64,000 bases of DNA, taken from assembly GCF_013280595.1 (NCBI RefSeq), contig NZ_JAAATY010000007.1, forward strand, positions 62,001-126,000, written 5' to 3'. Within the stretch, counting starts at the first letter, position 1. Each line of letters opens with the position of its first letter. Below, piece after piece: positions 8,220-16,521 of this stretch. A model generated the notes under the pieces. It was not told where the DNA came from and searched no databases. It saw only the letters and a program-made list of their open reading frames with translations. The position numbers and the translations under genes are program-made. Origin of the DNA: Kibdelosporangium persicum. Lineage in GTDB: Bacteria > Actinomycetota > Actinomycetes > Mycobacteriales > Pseudonocardiaceae.

Positions 8220-9683
8220 GTGCTGATCGGGATCGACATCGGGACATCGAGCTCGAAGGGCGTGCTGGTCAGTCCGGAAGGGACGATCGTCGCCCGGGTC
8301 AGCAGACCGCACACGGTGTCGGCCCCGCGGCCGGGATGGGTCGAGCACGACGCGGAAGCCGTGTGGTGGGCGGACTTCCTGGCGCTGGCACGGGAACTGG
8401 CCGAGGCGTCACCGTCGCCGATCACCGGTCTCGGTGTCAGCGGTATCGGCCCGTGCCTGCTGCCCGCGTCCGCTGACGGTACTCCGCTGCGGCCCGCGAT
8501 TCTGTACGGTGTGGACACTCGGGCCACGGCCGAGATCGAGGAACTGACGTCGGCGTTCGGTGCTGACGCGATCCTCGAACGCGGCGGGACGCCGTTGTCC
8601 AGTCAGGCCGTCGGGCCCAAGGTGTTGTGGCTGGCGCACAACGAACCGGCGGTGTACGAGCAGACGTCGCTCATGCTGATGGCGAGTTCCTACCTGGTAC
8701 TCCGGCTGACCGGCCGGTACGTGCTCGATCACCACTCCGCGAGCCAGTGCGACCCGATGTACGACATGCGGGAGGCTGACTGGGCACGCGACTGGTGCGC
8801 CCGGATCGCGCCGGACCTGAGGCTGCCGGAACTGTTCTGGCCCAACGAGATCGTGGGAACGGTCACGCGGAAGGCGGCCGAGGAGACCGGCCTGCCGGCC
8901 GGGGTGCCGGTGATCGCGGGGACGATCGACGCGTGGGCCGAGGCCACGAGCGTCGGCGTGACCTCGCCGGGTGACGTGATGGTCATGTACGGCACCACGA
9001 TGTTCGTGATCCAGGTCGTGGACGCGCCTCGGCCGCACCCCGCGCTGTGGACCACCCAGGGTGCCTTCCCCGGAACGTATTCGCTGGCCGCGGGGATGGC
9101 GACCTCGGGCGCGATCACCGACTGGCTGCGGCAGTTGTTCACCGGGTCGTTCGGCGACTTGGTCTCGCAGGCGGCGACGGTGCCCCCGGGCAGCCGCGGG
9201 CTGCTGACGCTGCCGTACTTCGCCGGTGAACGGACGCCGATCTTCGACCCGGACGCCCGCGGGATCATCGCTGGCCTGACGCTGAGCCATGGGCAGCCGG
9301 AGGTCTACCGCGCCGCGCTGGAAGGCACGGCGTACGGCCTGCGGCACAACCTTGAGGTGATGGGTGGGTCTCAGCAACGGGTCGTCGCAGTGGGCGGTGG
9401 CACTCAGGGCGACTTGTGGACGCAGATCGTGTCGGACGTGACCGGTGTGCCGCAGCAGCTGCCCACCGAGACAGTGGGTGCGTCGTTCGGCTCGGCGATG
9501 CTCGCGGCCACCGCACTGGGACATTCCGTGGACCACTGGAATCCGCTGGCGCGGACGGTCACGCCGAACCCCGAGCACACCGCGACGTACGGCAGGTTCT
9601 ACGAGCACTATCGGTCCTTGTATCCGGCGACCAAGGACTTGGCGCACTTCCTGGCTGCCGAACAGCGGCTCGCAAGCCGCTAG
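8220..9683 (+). CDS. FGGY-family carbohydrate kinase
   Basis: 487 residues starting at a GTG 4 bases after the isomerase stop, so the two are translated as an operon. The N-terminal phosphate-binding motif is MLIGIDIGTSSSKGVLV, the catalytic region holds IAGTIDAWAEATSVG, and the C-terminal ATP-binding motif is VAVGGGTQGDLWTQIVSDV. This is the two-domain actin-like fold of xylulokinase, ribulokinase and fuculokinase. It phosphorylates a ketose sugar in the cytoplasm. Coupled to the isomerase it would yield a pentulose phosphate, for example D-ribulose 5-phosphate, for the pentose phosphate pathway. Xylulokinase-type activity is the main alternative. Confidence 0.9.
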   Translation: MLIGIDIGTSSSKGVLVSPEGTIVARVSRPHTVSAPRPGWVEHDAEAVWWADFLALARELAEASPSPITGLGVSGIGPCLLPASADGTPLRPAILYGVDTRATAEIEELTSAFGADAILERGGTPLSSQAVGPKVLWLAHNEPAVYEQTSLMLMASSYLVLRLTGRYVLDHHSASQCDPMYDMREADWARDWCARIAPDLRLPELFWPNEIVGTVTRKAAEETGLPAGVPVIAGTIDAWAEATSVGVTSPGDVMVMYGTTMFVIQVVDAPRPHPALWTTQGAFPGTYSLAAGMATSGAITDWLRQLFTGSFGDLVSQAATVPPGSRGLLTLPYFAGERTPIFDPDARGIIAGLTLSHGQPEVYRAALEGTAYGLRHNLEVMGGSQQRVVAVGGGTQGDLWTQIVSDVTGVPQQLPTETVGASFGSAMLAATALGHSVDHWNPLARTVTPNPEHTATYGRFYEHYRSLYPATKDLAHFLAAEQRLASR

Positions 9684-9695
9684 CTGATCGTGCCA

Positions 9696-9714
9696 GGCGC
9701 TTGCGGAAAGCGCC
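9696..9714 (+). terminator. Short hairpin after kinase gene
   Basis: GGCGCTT / AAGCGCC with a 5-base loop, 12 bases after the kinase stop. No U-run. Possibly the terminator of the sugar operon. The rest of 9715-9962 holds nothing recognisable. Confidence 0.4.
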
Positions 9715-9962
9715 CGCGAAGCCGGGAAGGCGGGCTCCCTCGGTCGTCACCCATTGCCGGGCGATGGCTTGTGCTTGGTCGACTCGCATGACCTCAGTGT
9801 GTGGTGCCGTGGAGGTACTGCCAGACGGGGGTGTGGATCGTCGGTCGCGGACGGTGGACTGGGGATGACAGGCTGTTGTCGGCTGCCGCCGATCATCGCC
9901 GCGATCCAACCGTTATCAATATTCCCGGCAACGCATTCCGGCGGTGTCACCGTCTTGTGGGT

Positions 9963-12014
9963 ATGGCAGGGAAAGCAGGACTACCGGGAGTTCGCAGGTC
10001 CAGGGTCGTCGCCGGGGGTGCGATCGCGGTCGTCATCGGTGGTGTCGTCGCCGCGGCCTCGGTGATTCCCTCGTCAGGACTCGCCGGGCCGTCGCCGGAC
10101 AGGGCCACGGTCACGGACCTCCCTTCAGGCGCGGTCTCCCTGGTCGCGTTCGACTCCTGCGAAGCGGCGTTGTCGGGCTTCCGGCGGGCCGCGTTGCCGC
10201 ACATCGGCCCGTACGGCTTCGCCAACGGCTACGCGCTCGCCACCCGTGGCGGTGGCGCCATCCCGGACGCGGTACCCGCGATGCCGGGAGCGGCGGCCGC
10301 ACCTCCGCAGCAACAGAAACGTGAACAGGCGCAGGACAGCGCCGGTGCGGGCAGTCAGGCTCCTGGACATTCCGCCACCAACAACCACGAGGCGAACGTG
10401 GACGAGCCGGACGTCGTCAAGACGGACGGCAAACGGATCGTGTCGGTCGTCGACGGCAGGCTGAAAGTGATCGACGTGGCCTCCCGCAAGATCACCGGGA
10501 CGCTGGACGTGCCGGACGTGTTCGTCTCCCAGATGCTCATCTCCGGTGACCGTGCGCTGCTCGTGGCAAACCAGGACCACGTCGTGTACGACGTGCCGAC
10601 GCCACGCGGCAAGCCCGCACCACCGATCTACCCCGGCGGGGCCATGGGGTCGAAGCTCGTGCTCGTGGACCTCGCCGGCACACCCAAGGTGCTGGGCACG
10701 TTGGAAGTAAGCGGTCTGTACGTCGACGCGCGTCAGGTGGGCACCGTGGCCCGAGTCGTCGTGCGTTCGCAGCCGAAGTTGAAGTTCTCCTATCCGGACG
10801 GGACACAGTCACCCACCACCGCTCAGCAGAAGAACCGGGACGTGGCCCTGGAGTCGTCGATCGACGACTGGCTGCCCGGCTACCGGCTCGACAGCGGCGG
10901 GACGAAAACGGAAGGCAGGTTGGTCGACTGCGCCAAGGTCAGCCACCCCGCCGACTACTCGGGCACGGCGATGCTGACCGTGCTCACCATCGACTTGACC
11001 AAGGCGCTGGAGAAAGGCGACCCGGTCACGGTGGCCGCGGACGGCGACACGGTGTACGGCACCGACAAGAGCCTGTATGTGGCCGACGACCATTTCAGCC
11101 GGATGGTGCCGATGCAGGCCCCACCGGCGACGACGGTGCCCGACCGCACTGCCCTCGGCAGGACGCAGATCCACCGGTTCGACATCGCCGGCAGCGCGCC
11201 GCCGAAGTACGCGGGCTCCGGTGAAGTCGAAGGCACATTGCTCAACCAGTACTCGTTGTCCGAGCATGACGGACATCTGCGGGTCGCCACGACCACGTGG
11301 CCTGCTGACGCTGTCCCGCAAGGAAGTCAGCCTCAGTCGCACAGCATCGTGACGGTGCTGGCGCGCGGGGACAAAGGCCTGACGCAGGTCGGCCGGGTCG
11401 ACGGCCTGGGTAAGGGCGAACGGATCTACGCCGTACGGTTCTTCGGAACGGTGGGCTACGTGGTCACCTTCCGGCAGGTCGATCCCTTGTACACGCTCGA
11501 CTTGTCCCAGCCGGCCAGGCCGCGCGTGGCCGGCGAGCTCAAGATCACCGGATACTCCGCCTACCTGCACCCGGTGGGACCCGGCAAGGTGCTCGGGGTC
11601 GGTCAGGAAGCCACGGAGCAAGGACGGCGGCTCGGCGCCCAGGTGTCGTTGTTCGACGTCGGCAACCCCGCCACGCCGAATCGTCTTGCGCAGCAGCGAC
11701 TTGAGGGCGGATCGTCCGAAGTGGAATATGACCCGCACGCCTTCCTTCACTGGCCCGCGCGCAACCTGGTCGTGGTGCCGGTGACGGGCAAGGGCGCGGG
11801 TGTCCGTGCGGGCGAGTGGCAGCAGTCGAACCACGCCTTGGTGCTGAGGATCGACGGCGACGCACTGGTCGAGGTCGGGCGGGTGGCCCACCCCACCGGG
11901 ATGATCCGGCGGTCGATGGTGATCGGCGACGAGTTGTGGACGGTGTCGGAAAGCGGCCTGATGGCCAGTGATCTGGACCGGCTGGGGCAGCGGGGCTGGG
12001 TTCCGCTTCGCTGA
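9963..12014 (+). CDS. Secreted/membrane-anchored beta-propeller protein
   Basis: 683 residues from the ATG at 9963 (a GTG two codons earlier is possible; the frame is open further upstream but without protein-like sequence). A basic N-terminus and a hydrophobic segment (VVAGGAIAVVIGGVVAAASV) form a signal peptide or anchor. The family hallmark ANVDEPDVVKTDGKRIV matches the secreted 'beta-propeller domain' family (Pfam Beta_propel) found in actinobacteria and archaea. Blade-like repeats follow to the end (VAGELKITGYSAYLHPVG, LVVVPVTGKGAGVR, EVGRVAHPTGMIRRSMV). Cell-surface location is likely; the function of the family is not known. It has no obvious operon partner. Confidence 0.85.
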   Translation: MAGKAGLPGVRRSRVVAGGAIAVVIGGVVAAASVIPSSGLAGPSPDRATVTDLPSGAVSLVAFDSCEAALSGFRRAALPHIGPYGFANGYALATRGGGAIPDAVPAMPGAAAAPPQQQKREQAQDSAGAGSQAPGHSATNNHEANVDEPDVVKTDGKRIVSVVDGRLKVIDVASRKITGTLDVPDVFVSQMLISGDRALLVANQDHVVYDVPTPRGKPAPPIYPGGAMGSKLVLVDLAGTPKVLGTLEVSGLYVDARQVGTVARVVVRSQPKLKFSYPDGTQSPTTAQQKNRDVALESSIDDWLPGYRLDSGGTKTEGRLVDCAKVSHPADYSGTAMLTVLTIDLTKALEKGDPVTVAADGDTVYGTDKSLYVADDHFSRMVPMQAPPATTVPDRTALGRTQIHRFDIAGSAPPKYAGSGEVEGTLLNQYSLSEHDGHLRVATTTWPADAVPQGSQPQSHSIVTVLARGDKGLTQVGRVDGLGKGERIYAVRFFGTVGYVVTFRQVDPLYTLDLSQPARPRVAGELKITGYSAYLHPVGPGKVLGVGQEATEQGRRLGAQVSLFDVGNPATPNRLAQQRLEGGSSEVEYDPHAFLHWPARNLVVVPVTGKGAGVRAGEWQQSNHALVLRIDGDALVEVGRVAHPTGMIRRSMVIGDELWTVSESGLMASDLDRLGQRGWVPLR

Positions 12015-12039
12015 GTTCGATCGCATGACACCACGTTAC

Positions 12040-12055
12040 TCGAACACGTGTTCGA
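12040..12055. promoter_or_regulatory. LexA (SOS) box, perfect palindrome
   Basis: TCGAACACGTGTTCGA is an exact match to the actinobacterial SOS-box form TCGAAC-N4-GTTCGA. It lies downstream of the beta-propeller gene and about 300 bases before the MFS start, directly in front of a decayed gene. The target may be that lost gene or the MFS transporter. Confidence 0.75.
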
Positions 12056-12321
12056 TCGACATCACTCGATCGGGGCCGATGCTCAAGGAGTGGTCGAGAG
12101 CGTCTCCACCGTCGACACCGGCGCGAAACCCCACGAAGACACCTTCTACCTGGCCAAACGCCAGATCGGCCGACCGGTCCGGGAAACGTTTGCTGGACTT
12201 CGCGGCCGGTGAGGAGGTGTACTCGGACCGCGGTACGGCGGTCTGGGGGTTCGCCGTACCGCGCCGTCTCGCGACCCGCCACGGCGACCGGCCGGTGTTC
12301 GCGTGCGAAGCCGTGGCCTGA
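12048..12321 (+). pseudogene. Decayed gene remnant behind the LexA box
   Basis: Two adjoining stretches with coding-like codon use lie in different frames. Bases 12048-12212 encode a peptide including DTGAKPHEDTFYLAKRQIG and end in a stop. From about 12185, in the next frame, LLDFAAGEEVYSDRGTAVWG runs to a stop at 12321. Both show the strong GC3 bias of neighbouring genes, so they look like one gene broken by a frameshift, with its 5' part missing. I do not recognise the family. Because the LexA box touches its upstream edge, the intact gene may have been damage-inducible. Confidence 0.45.
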
Positions 12322-12355
12322 TGCGGATCTCCACCCCAAGGTCGAGGATGGTGGG

Positions 12356-13825
12356 GTGGCCAGCAGCAGCGAAGAACCGGATCCCCGGCGGTGGCGTGCG
12401 CTCTCGGTGACGCTCGGCGTCGGGTTCATGACCTTGCTCGACATCAGCATCGTGAACGTCGCCCTGCCGTCCATGCAGGCGGGGCTGCACGCCGGCGCCG
12501 GAGCGGTGCAATGGGTCGTGTCCGGCTACGCGCTGACGTTCGGCCTGACGCTGGTCTCCGGCGGCCGGCTGGGTGACGCGCTCGGCCGCAGGCGCATCTT
12601 CATGCTCGCGCTGATCGGGTTCGTGCTCACCAGCGCACTGGCCGGTGCGGCGCCGACGATCGAGCTGCTGGTCGTCGCGAGGCTGCTGCAAGGCGCGTCG
12701 GCGGGGATGCTGACCCCGCAGAGCTCCGGGATCATCCAGAACATGTTCCACCGCGCGGAACGCGGCAGGGCCTTCGGGTTCATGGGCGCGACGATCGGCA
12801 TCTCCACCGCGGTCGGCCCGGTGCTGGGCGGGCTGATCATCGCCGCGTTCGGCGCGGAATCCGGGTGGCGCTGGGTGTTCTACGTCAACGTGCCGATCGG
12901 CGTCGCCGCCCTGATCGTCGCCGCGCGCGTCCTGCCCGGAGAGGAGCGCCGGCGGGTGCGAATCCGCCGGGAGATCGACTTCGTGGGTGCCGCACTGCTC
13001 GGCCTCGCCGTGGTCGGTCTGCTGTTTCCGGTGGTACAGGTGGAAAGCGGGAACCTGGGCCAGTGGTGGTGGCTGCTGCCGATCGCCGTGGTGTTGGCCT
13101 TTTTGTTCGTGTGGTGGGAGAAACGGGCCGCGGGCACCGGCCGTGCGCCGCTGCTCGATCTGCGGTTGTTCACCGAGACAAAGGGTTACGCGTCCGGGGT
13201 GGCGATCGGCGCGGTCTACTTCGCCGGGTTCGCCGGTATCTTCGTGGTGCTGGCGATGTTCTTCCAGACCGGACTGCGTTACACCGCACTGCAGTCCGGC
13301 TTGGTCGTCACGGCGTTCGCGCTCGGCTCCTCGGTTTCCTCCGCGATCGCCGGTCGTCTCGTGGCCGGGTGGGGCCGCCGGATCACGGTGGCCGCCTTGA
13401 GTGTGGTGGCCGTGGGTCTTGTGGCGAGCGCGGTGGTCGCCGTGGTCGCGCCGCCCGATGAAGTCGGTGGGTGGATGGCGATTCCGTTGCTGCTGGCCGG
13501 GCTTGGTGGTGGCGCGGTGATCTCGCCGAACGTGACGATGACGCTGGAGAACGTGCCGACGCGGATGGCCGGTGCCGCGGGCGGTGCGCTGCAGACCGGG
13601 CAGCGGATCGGTACGGCCGTCGGCACGGCGGTGATGGTGGCCATGTACCACGCCGGAACCAACGCGTCGGACGGACGTGTGGAGGTCGGCGCGGCCGTCG
13701 CTCTCGGTACCGCGGTCCTGACCACGGTTATCGCGCTCATCCTGGCGTCGCGTGAACAACGGACCCGCAAAACCTGCGATGTGGACGAGAATTTGTCCCA
13801 GCGGTCGGTGGCATCCGGTCAGTGA
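12356..13825 (+). CDS. MFS transporter, DHA2 (EmrB/QacA) drug-efflux type
   Basis: 489 residues from the GTG at 12356, preceded by GAGGATGGTGG. Upstream in-frame codons are not membrane-protein-like. It has about 14 hydrophobic helices; motif A (GGRLGDALGRRRIF) lies after helix 2, and LLDISIVNVALPSMQ in helix 1 is the classical DHA2 signature. It should be a proton-coupled exporter of drugs or of a metabolite. A strong hairpin with a T-run follows the stop. The nearest upstream regulatory feature is the LexA box some 300 bases away, which raises the possibility of damage-linked expression. Confidence 0.93.
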   Translation: MASSSEEPDPRRWRALSVTLGVGFMTLLDISIVNVALPSMQAGLHAGAGAVQWVVSGYALTFGLTLVSGGRLGDALGRRRIFMLALIGFVLTSALAGAAPTIELLVVARLLQGASAGMLTPQSSGIIQNMFHRAERGRAFGFMGATIGISTAVGPVLGGLIIAAFGAESGWRWVFYVNVPIGVAALIVAARVLPGEERRRVRIRREIDFVGAALLGLAVVGLLFPVVQVESGNLGQWWWLLPIAVVLAFLFVWWEKRAAGTGRAPLLDLRLFTETKGYASGVAIGAVYFAGFAGIFVVLAMFFQTGLRYTALQSGLVVTAFALGSSVSSAIAGRLVAGWGRRITVAALSVVAVGLVASAVVAVVAPPDEVGGWMAIPLLLAGLGGGAVISPNVTMTLENVPTRMAGAAGGALQTGQRIGTAVGTAVMVAMYHAGTNASDGRVEVGAAVALGTAVLTTVIALILASREQRTRKTCDVDENLSQRSVASGQ

Positions 13826-13836
13826 CCAAACGTACG

Positions 13837-13891
13837 ACACCCCTCGTGCGTGGTCGACTTACGCACGAAGGGTGTACGGATACAGTGTTTT
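13837..13891. terminator. Terminator between MFS gene and small membrane protein
   Basis: 15-base arms (ACACCCCTCGTGCGT at 13837 and ACGCACGAAGGGTGT at 13861) pair with one mismatch around a 9-base loop. A TTTTT run follows at 13887-13891 on the plus strand. It serves the convergent genes on both sides. Confidence 0.75.
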
Positions 13892-13895
13892 TGCT

Positions 13896-14087
13896 TCACC
13901 TGCGGCTACGCAGGCTCCACCCGCCGCCGGTACGGGCCCTCGTTCCGATACCGGCCAGATGAAGGGCGACGCAGAGCAGGCCCGCGGTCACGATCGTTCC
14001 CGCTGAGATCGTGTCGCCGATACTCGCGTCCGCGAGATCGAGGATCAGGGCGAGTGCGAACAGAACCGCACCGATCACGGCTAACAT
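13896..14087 (-). CDS. Small membrane protein, unknown function
   Basis: 63 residues from the ATG at 14087, chosen because a GGAGG site lies 6 bases upstream (the open frame extends further but without such a site). There are two hydrophobic stretches: MLAVIGAVLFALALILDLAD and an ISAGTIVTAGLLCVALHLAG segment, followed by an Arg/Gly-rich cytoplasmic tail. Small two-helix proteins of this type are common, uncharacterised genes in Pseudonocardiales. No partner is evident; it converges on the MFS gene across a terminator. Confidence 0.7.
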   Translation of the reverse strand: MLAVIGAVLFALALILDLADASIGDTISAGTIVTAGLLCVALHLAGIGTRARTGGGWSLRSRR

Positions 14088-14180
14088 GGCGCCTCCAACA
14101 TCGTCGGGCCATTGGAATACCCGCTGCGAACCGGTTCCATTCACGCAACTGGCCGTCAGCGGAACCACGACCGGTACGGA

Positions 14181-14486
14181 ATGATTGATTCAGTGGGCAC
14201 CTTGCTGATCTGTTATTCGGTGTCCCGCGTGGGGGTGAACGCTCCCGGCGCGGGGCTGGCCCGGATGATCTCCTCGTTGGGGCGGTGGTGGCACCCGGCG
14301 TCGAACGTCTGGCTCGTGTCCACCGGCTATCACCTCGACGAGGTCCGCGACATCCTCGCGTCCCAGCTCGATCCGGGCGACCAGTTGCTGGTGCTGGACG
14401 TCACCGGCAGGCCGTGGGCGTGTTCCGGGGTGTACCCGGAGGCCGAGGCGTGGATGCTCGATCACGTCAGAGGACCGGCCGTGTGA
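14181..14486 (+). CDS. SinR/Cas2-fold-like small protein
   Basis: 101 residues from the ATG at 14181 (GTG at 14193 is possible). Conserved positions resemble the stand-alone SinR family with a ferredoxin-like Cas2 fold: the strand LLICYSVSR, then LGRWWHPASNVWLVSTG, an alternating helix EVRDILASQL and PGDQLLVLDVTGRPWA. Characterised Cas2 proteins are nucleases or Cas1 partners, but stand-alone members have no settled role. No cas genes or CRISPR repeats are present nearby. The 3' end overlaps the convergent MFS gene by 25 bases. Confidence 0.6.
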   Translation: MIDSVGTLLICYSVSRVGVNAPGAGLARMISSLGRWWHPASNVWLVSTGYHLDEVRDILASQLDPGDQLLVLDVTGRPWACSGVYPEAEAWMLDHVRGPAV

Positions 14487-15667
14487 ACGTGCCGGGCCCA
14501 CGCGGCGGTCAACGGAATGGCGGCCGCGACGCCCATGGCGCCGGAGATGGCGACCGCGAGTGACGCTCCGGACAGGTCCGCCAGCACACCGGCGAGCAAC
14601 GCGCCGATGCCTTGTGCGGTAAGGGCTGCCGTCGCGAGCAGGCCGATACCTTGGGCACGTCCGCTGTCCGGCAGCAATCGTGTTGCCGTCGCGGCACATT
14701 GCAGTGTGTACGCCGTGCTGAACGCGCCGGTCAGTCCGAAAAGGATCATGGAGGTGGCCAGGGCCGGCCGGAAAGCACAGAACACCAAGGGAATCCCGGC
14801 AGCGATGCCCATCAGCCCGAGCGACCGCAGCCGGTTGCTCTCGCTGACGTAGCGCGTGTAGACGTACGCGCCCACAATGCTGCCGACCGGATGGCTCGCC
14901 ATGATCAGGCCGACCGCGAGCGCACCGAGTCCCAGTTCGGCGGCGTACGGCGCGGCCAGACTCTCCGGGGCGATGTAGAACAACGACAGCCACGAGACCA
15001 AAGCGATCAGGCGCAGCCGTGGATCTCGCCAGACCAGCCCGAACGCCGTCAGCCGGACCGGTTCCTTCCCGGACATCGCCGCTGCCCGCCAACGCACGCC
15101 GAGCCGGATGATCAATGCCGACAGGACGAAGGTCGCCGCGTCCAACGCCAACGCCACGTGCGGGTTGAGCAGGCTGACCAGCAGCCCGCCGCCGGCGAAC
15201 CCGGCGACCTGCGACGACTGCACGGTCACGTTCCGGACCGCCAGCCCCACGACGTAACGCTGCTCGTCGAGCACGTCCGGCAGCAGCGCCAGTTGTGCCG
15301 CCTTGAACGGGCCGTTGGCCATGACCACGACCGTCAGCAGGACGCACAGCAGCCACAGTGGAACGCCGGGAATCGCCATCGCGGCGACGAGGACCGCGCG
15401 GACAAGGTCCGAGACGACCAGGACGGTCCGGCGCGGGAACCGGTCACCGAGGCCGGACAGCAGCAGTCCGCCGAGCATCGTCGGCAGGTACGTCAGCGCG
15501 AACGTCAATCCGGTCAGCGCGGCGGAATTGGTCCGTTGGTAGACCAGAACGGACAGTGCGACGCGGGCCAGTTGGTCCCCCGCCTGGGACAGCAGCTCCG
15601 CGAGCCAGATGGCCCGGAACTCGCCCACCGCCAGGACCGACCGGAACGTCGCCGCCCGCACCGCCAC
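14462..15667 (-). CDS. MFS transporter (MFS_3/enterobactin-exporter-like)
   Basis: 401 residues from the GTG at 15667, giving the N-terminus VAVRAATFRSVLAVGEFRAIWLA typical of this family. The open frame continues about 330 bases upstream without membrane-protein character. Around 12 helices are visible, with LSGLGDRFPRRTVLVVSDL after helix 2 (motif A) and a helix-7 region WLSLFYIAPESLAAP. No ribosome site is seen; a TACGCT lies 6 bases before the GTG, so a leaderless transcript is possible. Substrate unknown. The nearest upstream gene is divergent. Confidence 0.87.
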   Translation of the reverse strand: MAVRAATFRSVLAVGEFRAIWLAELLSQAGDQLARVALSVLVYQRTNSAALTGLTFALTYLPTMLGGLLLSGLGDRFPRRTVLVVSDLVRAVLVAAMAIPGVPLWLLCVLLTVVVMANGPFKAAQLALLPDVLDEQRYVVGLAVRNVTVQSSQVAGFAGGGLLVSLLNPHVALALDAATFVLSALIIRLGVRWRAAAMSGKEPVRLTAFGLVWRDPRLRLIALVSWLSLFYIAPESLAAPYAAELGLGALAVGLIMASHPVGSIVGAYVYTRYVSESNRLRSLGLMGIAAGIPLVFCAFRPALATSMILFGLTGAFSTAYTLQCAATATRLLPDSGRAQGIGLLATAALTAQGIGALLAGVLADLSGASLAVAISGAMGVAAAIPLTAAWARHVHTAGPLT

Positions 15668-15848
15668 CGACCGAGCGTATGCGATCGTGCACGAAGTGTG
15701 AACCGTGTATCCGAGGGAAACTTTCCGCCCTCTTTTCCGTCGAAGGGATGTCGATCCGGCAGGGGCCTCTTCGACGAATAGGTAACCGAGAGGGACCACC
15801 ACGAAGGTGGAACAAGGGACGACCTCTCCGCGGACAAGGGAGTCAGAG

Positions 15849-16064
15849 ATGATCACCACGATCAGCAACCGGGACCGGGCCGTGCTGCGCGCCGTCGCGG
15901 CGGGCCGGTGTGAGATCTCCGGCCAGTGCCTGCGCATCGACGGCCTGACCTGCTGCGACCAGTTCGCCGCGATGCGGCTGACCCAGGCGGGCCTGATCAC
16001 CGGGTCGGAACGGGAACCAGCGAGACTGACACCGACCGGACAAGCCCTGTTGGCGGCGGCGTGA
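15849..16064 (+). CDS. Small winged-helix-like hypothetical protein
   Basis: 71 residues from the ATG at 15849, with GGGAG 9 bases upstream. The pattern RDRAVLRAVAAGRC, then a CLRIDGLTCCDQFAAMRL helix and LTPTGQALLAAA at the end looks like a compact winged-helix domain. Such domains are common in actinobacteria as small putative DNA-binding proteins. The family is not one I can name. It is convergent with the zinc-ribbon gene, with stop codons one base apart. Confidence 0.65.
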   Translation: MITTISNRDRAVLRAVAAGRCEISGQCLRIDGLTCCDQFAAMRLTQAGLITGSEREPARLTPTGQALLAAA

Positions 16065-16065
16065 C

Positions 16066-16521
16066 CTAGCGCTGCAGAGCGGCCAGCAGGCGCTCGCGGA
16101 AGTCGGCCCGGATGTCACCACCCGGGAACAACTCCTCACCGGTGAGCTGCTGGTACGACTGGCTCACGTCCTCGCTGATGGCGTGCGCGGTGCTGACCGT
16201 GAGCACGTCCAGCGGCACTGCGGCGATGGCGGTGATCTCGGTGTCCTCGAAGGTGATCCGGGCCCAGTTCGCCGACCCGCACGACGGGCACACCCACGTT
16301 TCCAGCAGCTGGATCGGCTCGCCCTCGGCGGGCTCGTGCAGCACCGGGTAGTGCACGCGGACATTGCGCCACGTGAAGTCCGGGTCGCGCTCGCCGACGG
16401 ACCAGAACCCGCCGTCCACGAGCGGGGTGACCAGCTCGATGGACTCGTCGGCGGGGGATCGGGTCCCGCACGCGGGGCACTCGAGTTCGGCGACGAAGTA
16501 CGCAGAGGGCATGTCTGTCAC
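16066..16521 (-). CDS. Zinc-ribbon protein coupled to the large upstream gene
   Basis: 151 residues. The GTG at 16521 overlaps the stop of the 1140-residue gene upstream (GTGA), which implies translational coupling; an ATG three codons later is the alternative. Two CxxC pairs, CPACG near residue 15 and CPSCG near residue 83, would bind one zinc. In between and after are beta-rich segments (SVGERDPDFTWRNVRVHYPVL) and an acidic tail (EELFPGGDIRADFRERLL). I do not recognise the family. Tight coupling to a toxin-like giant protein makes an immunity or loading factor a reasonable guess, but there is no direct evidence. Confidence 0.7.
   Translation of the reverse strand: MTDMPSAYFVAELECPACGTRSPADESIELVTPLVDGGFWSVGERDPDFTWRNVRVHYPVLHEPAEGEPIQLLETWVCPSCGSANWARITFEDTEITAIAAVPLDVLTVSTAHAISEDVSQSYQQLTGEELFPGGDIRADFRERLLAALQR

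Noticed and set aside
15667-16000. Upstream extension of the MFS gene to 16000
   Set aside because: The extra ~110 codons are hydrophilic and antisense to the small winged-helix gene; the family's usual N-terminus starts at 15667.
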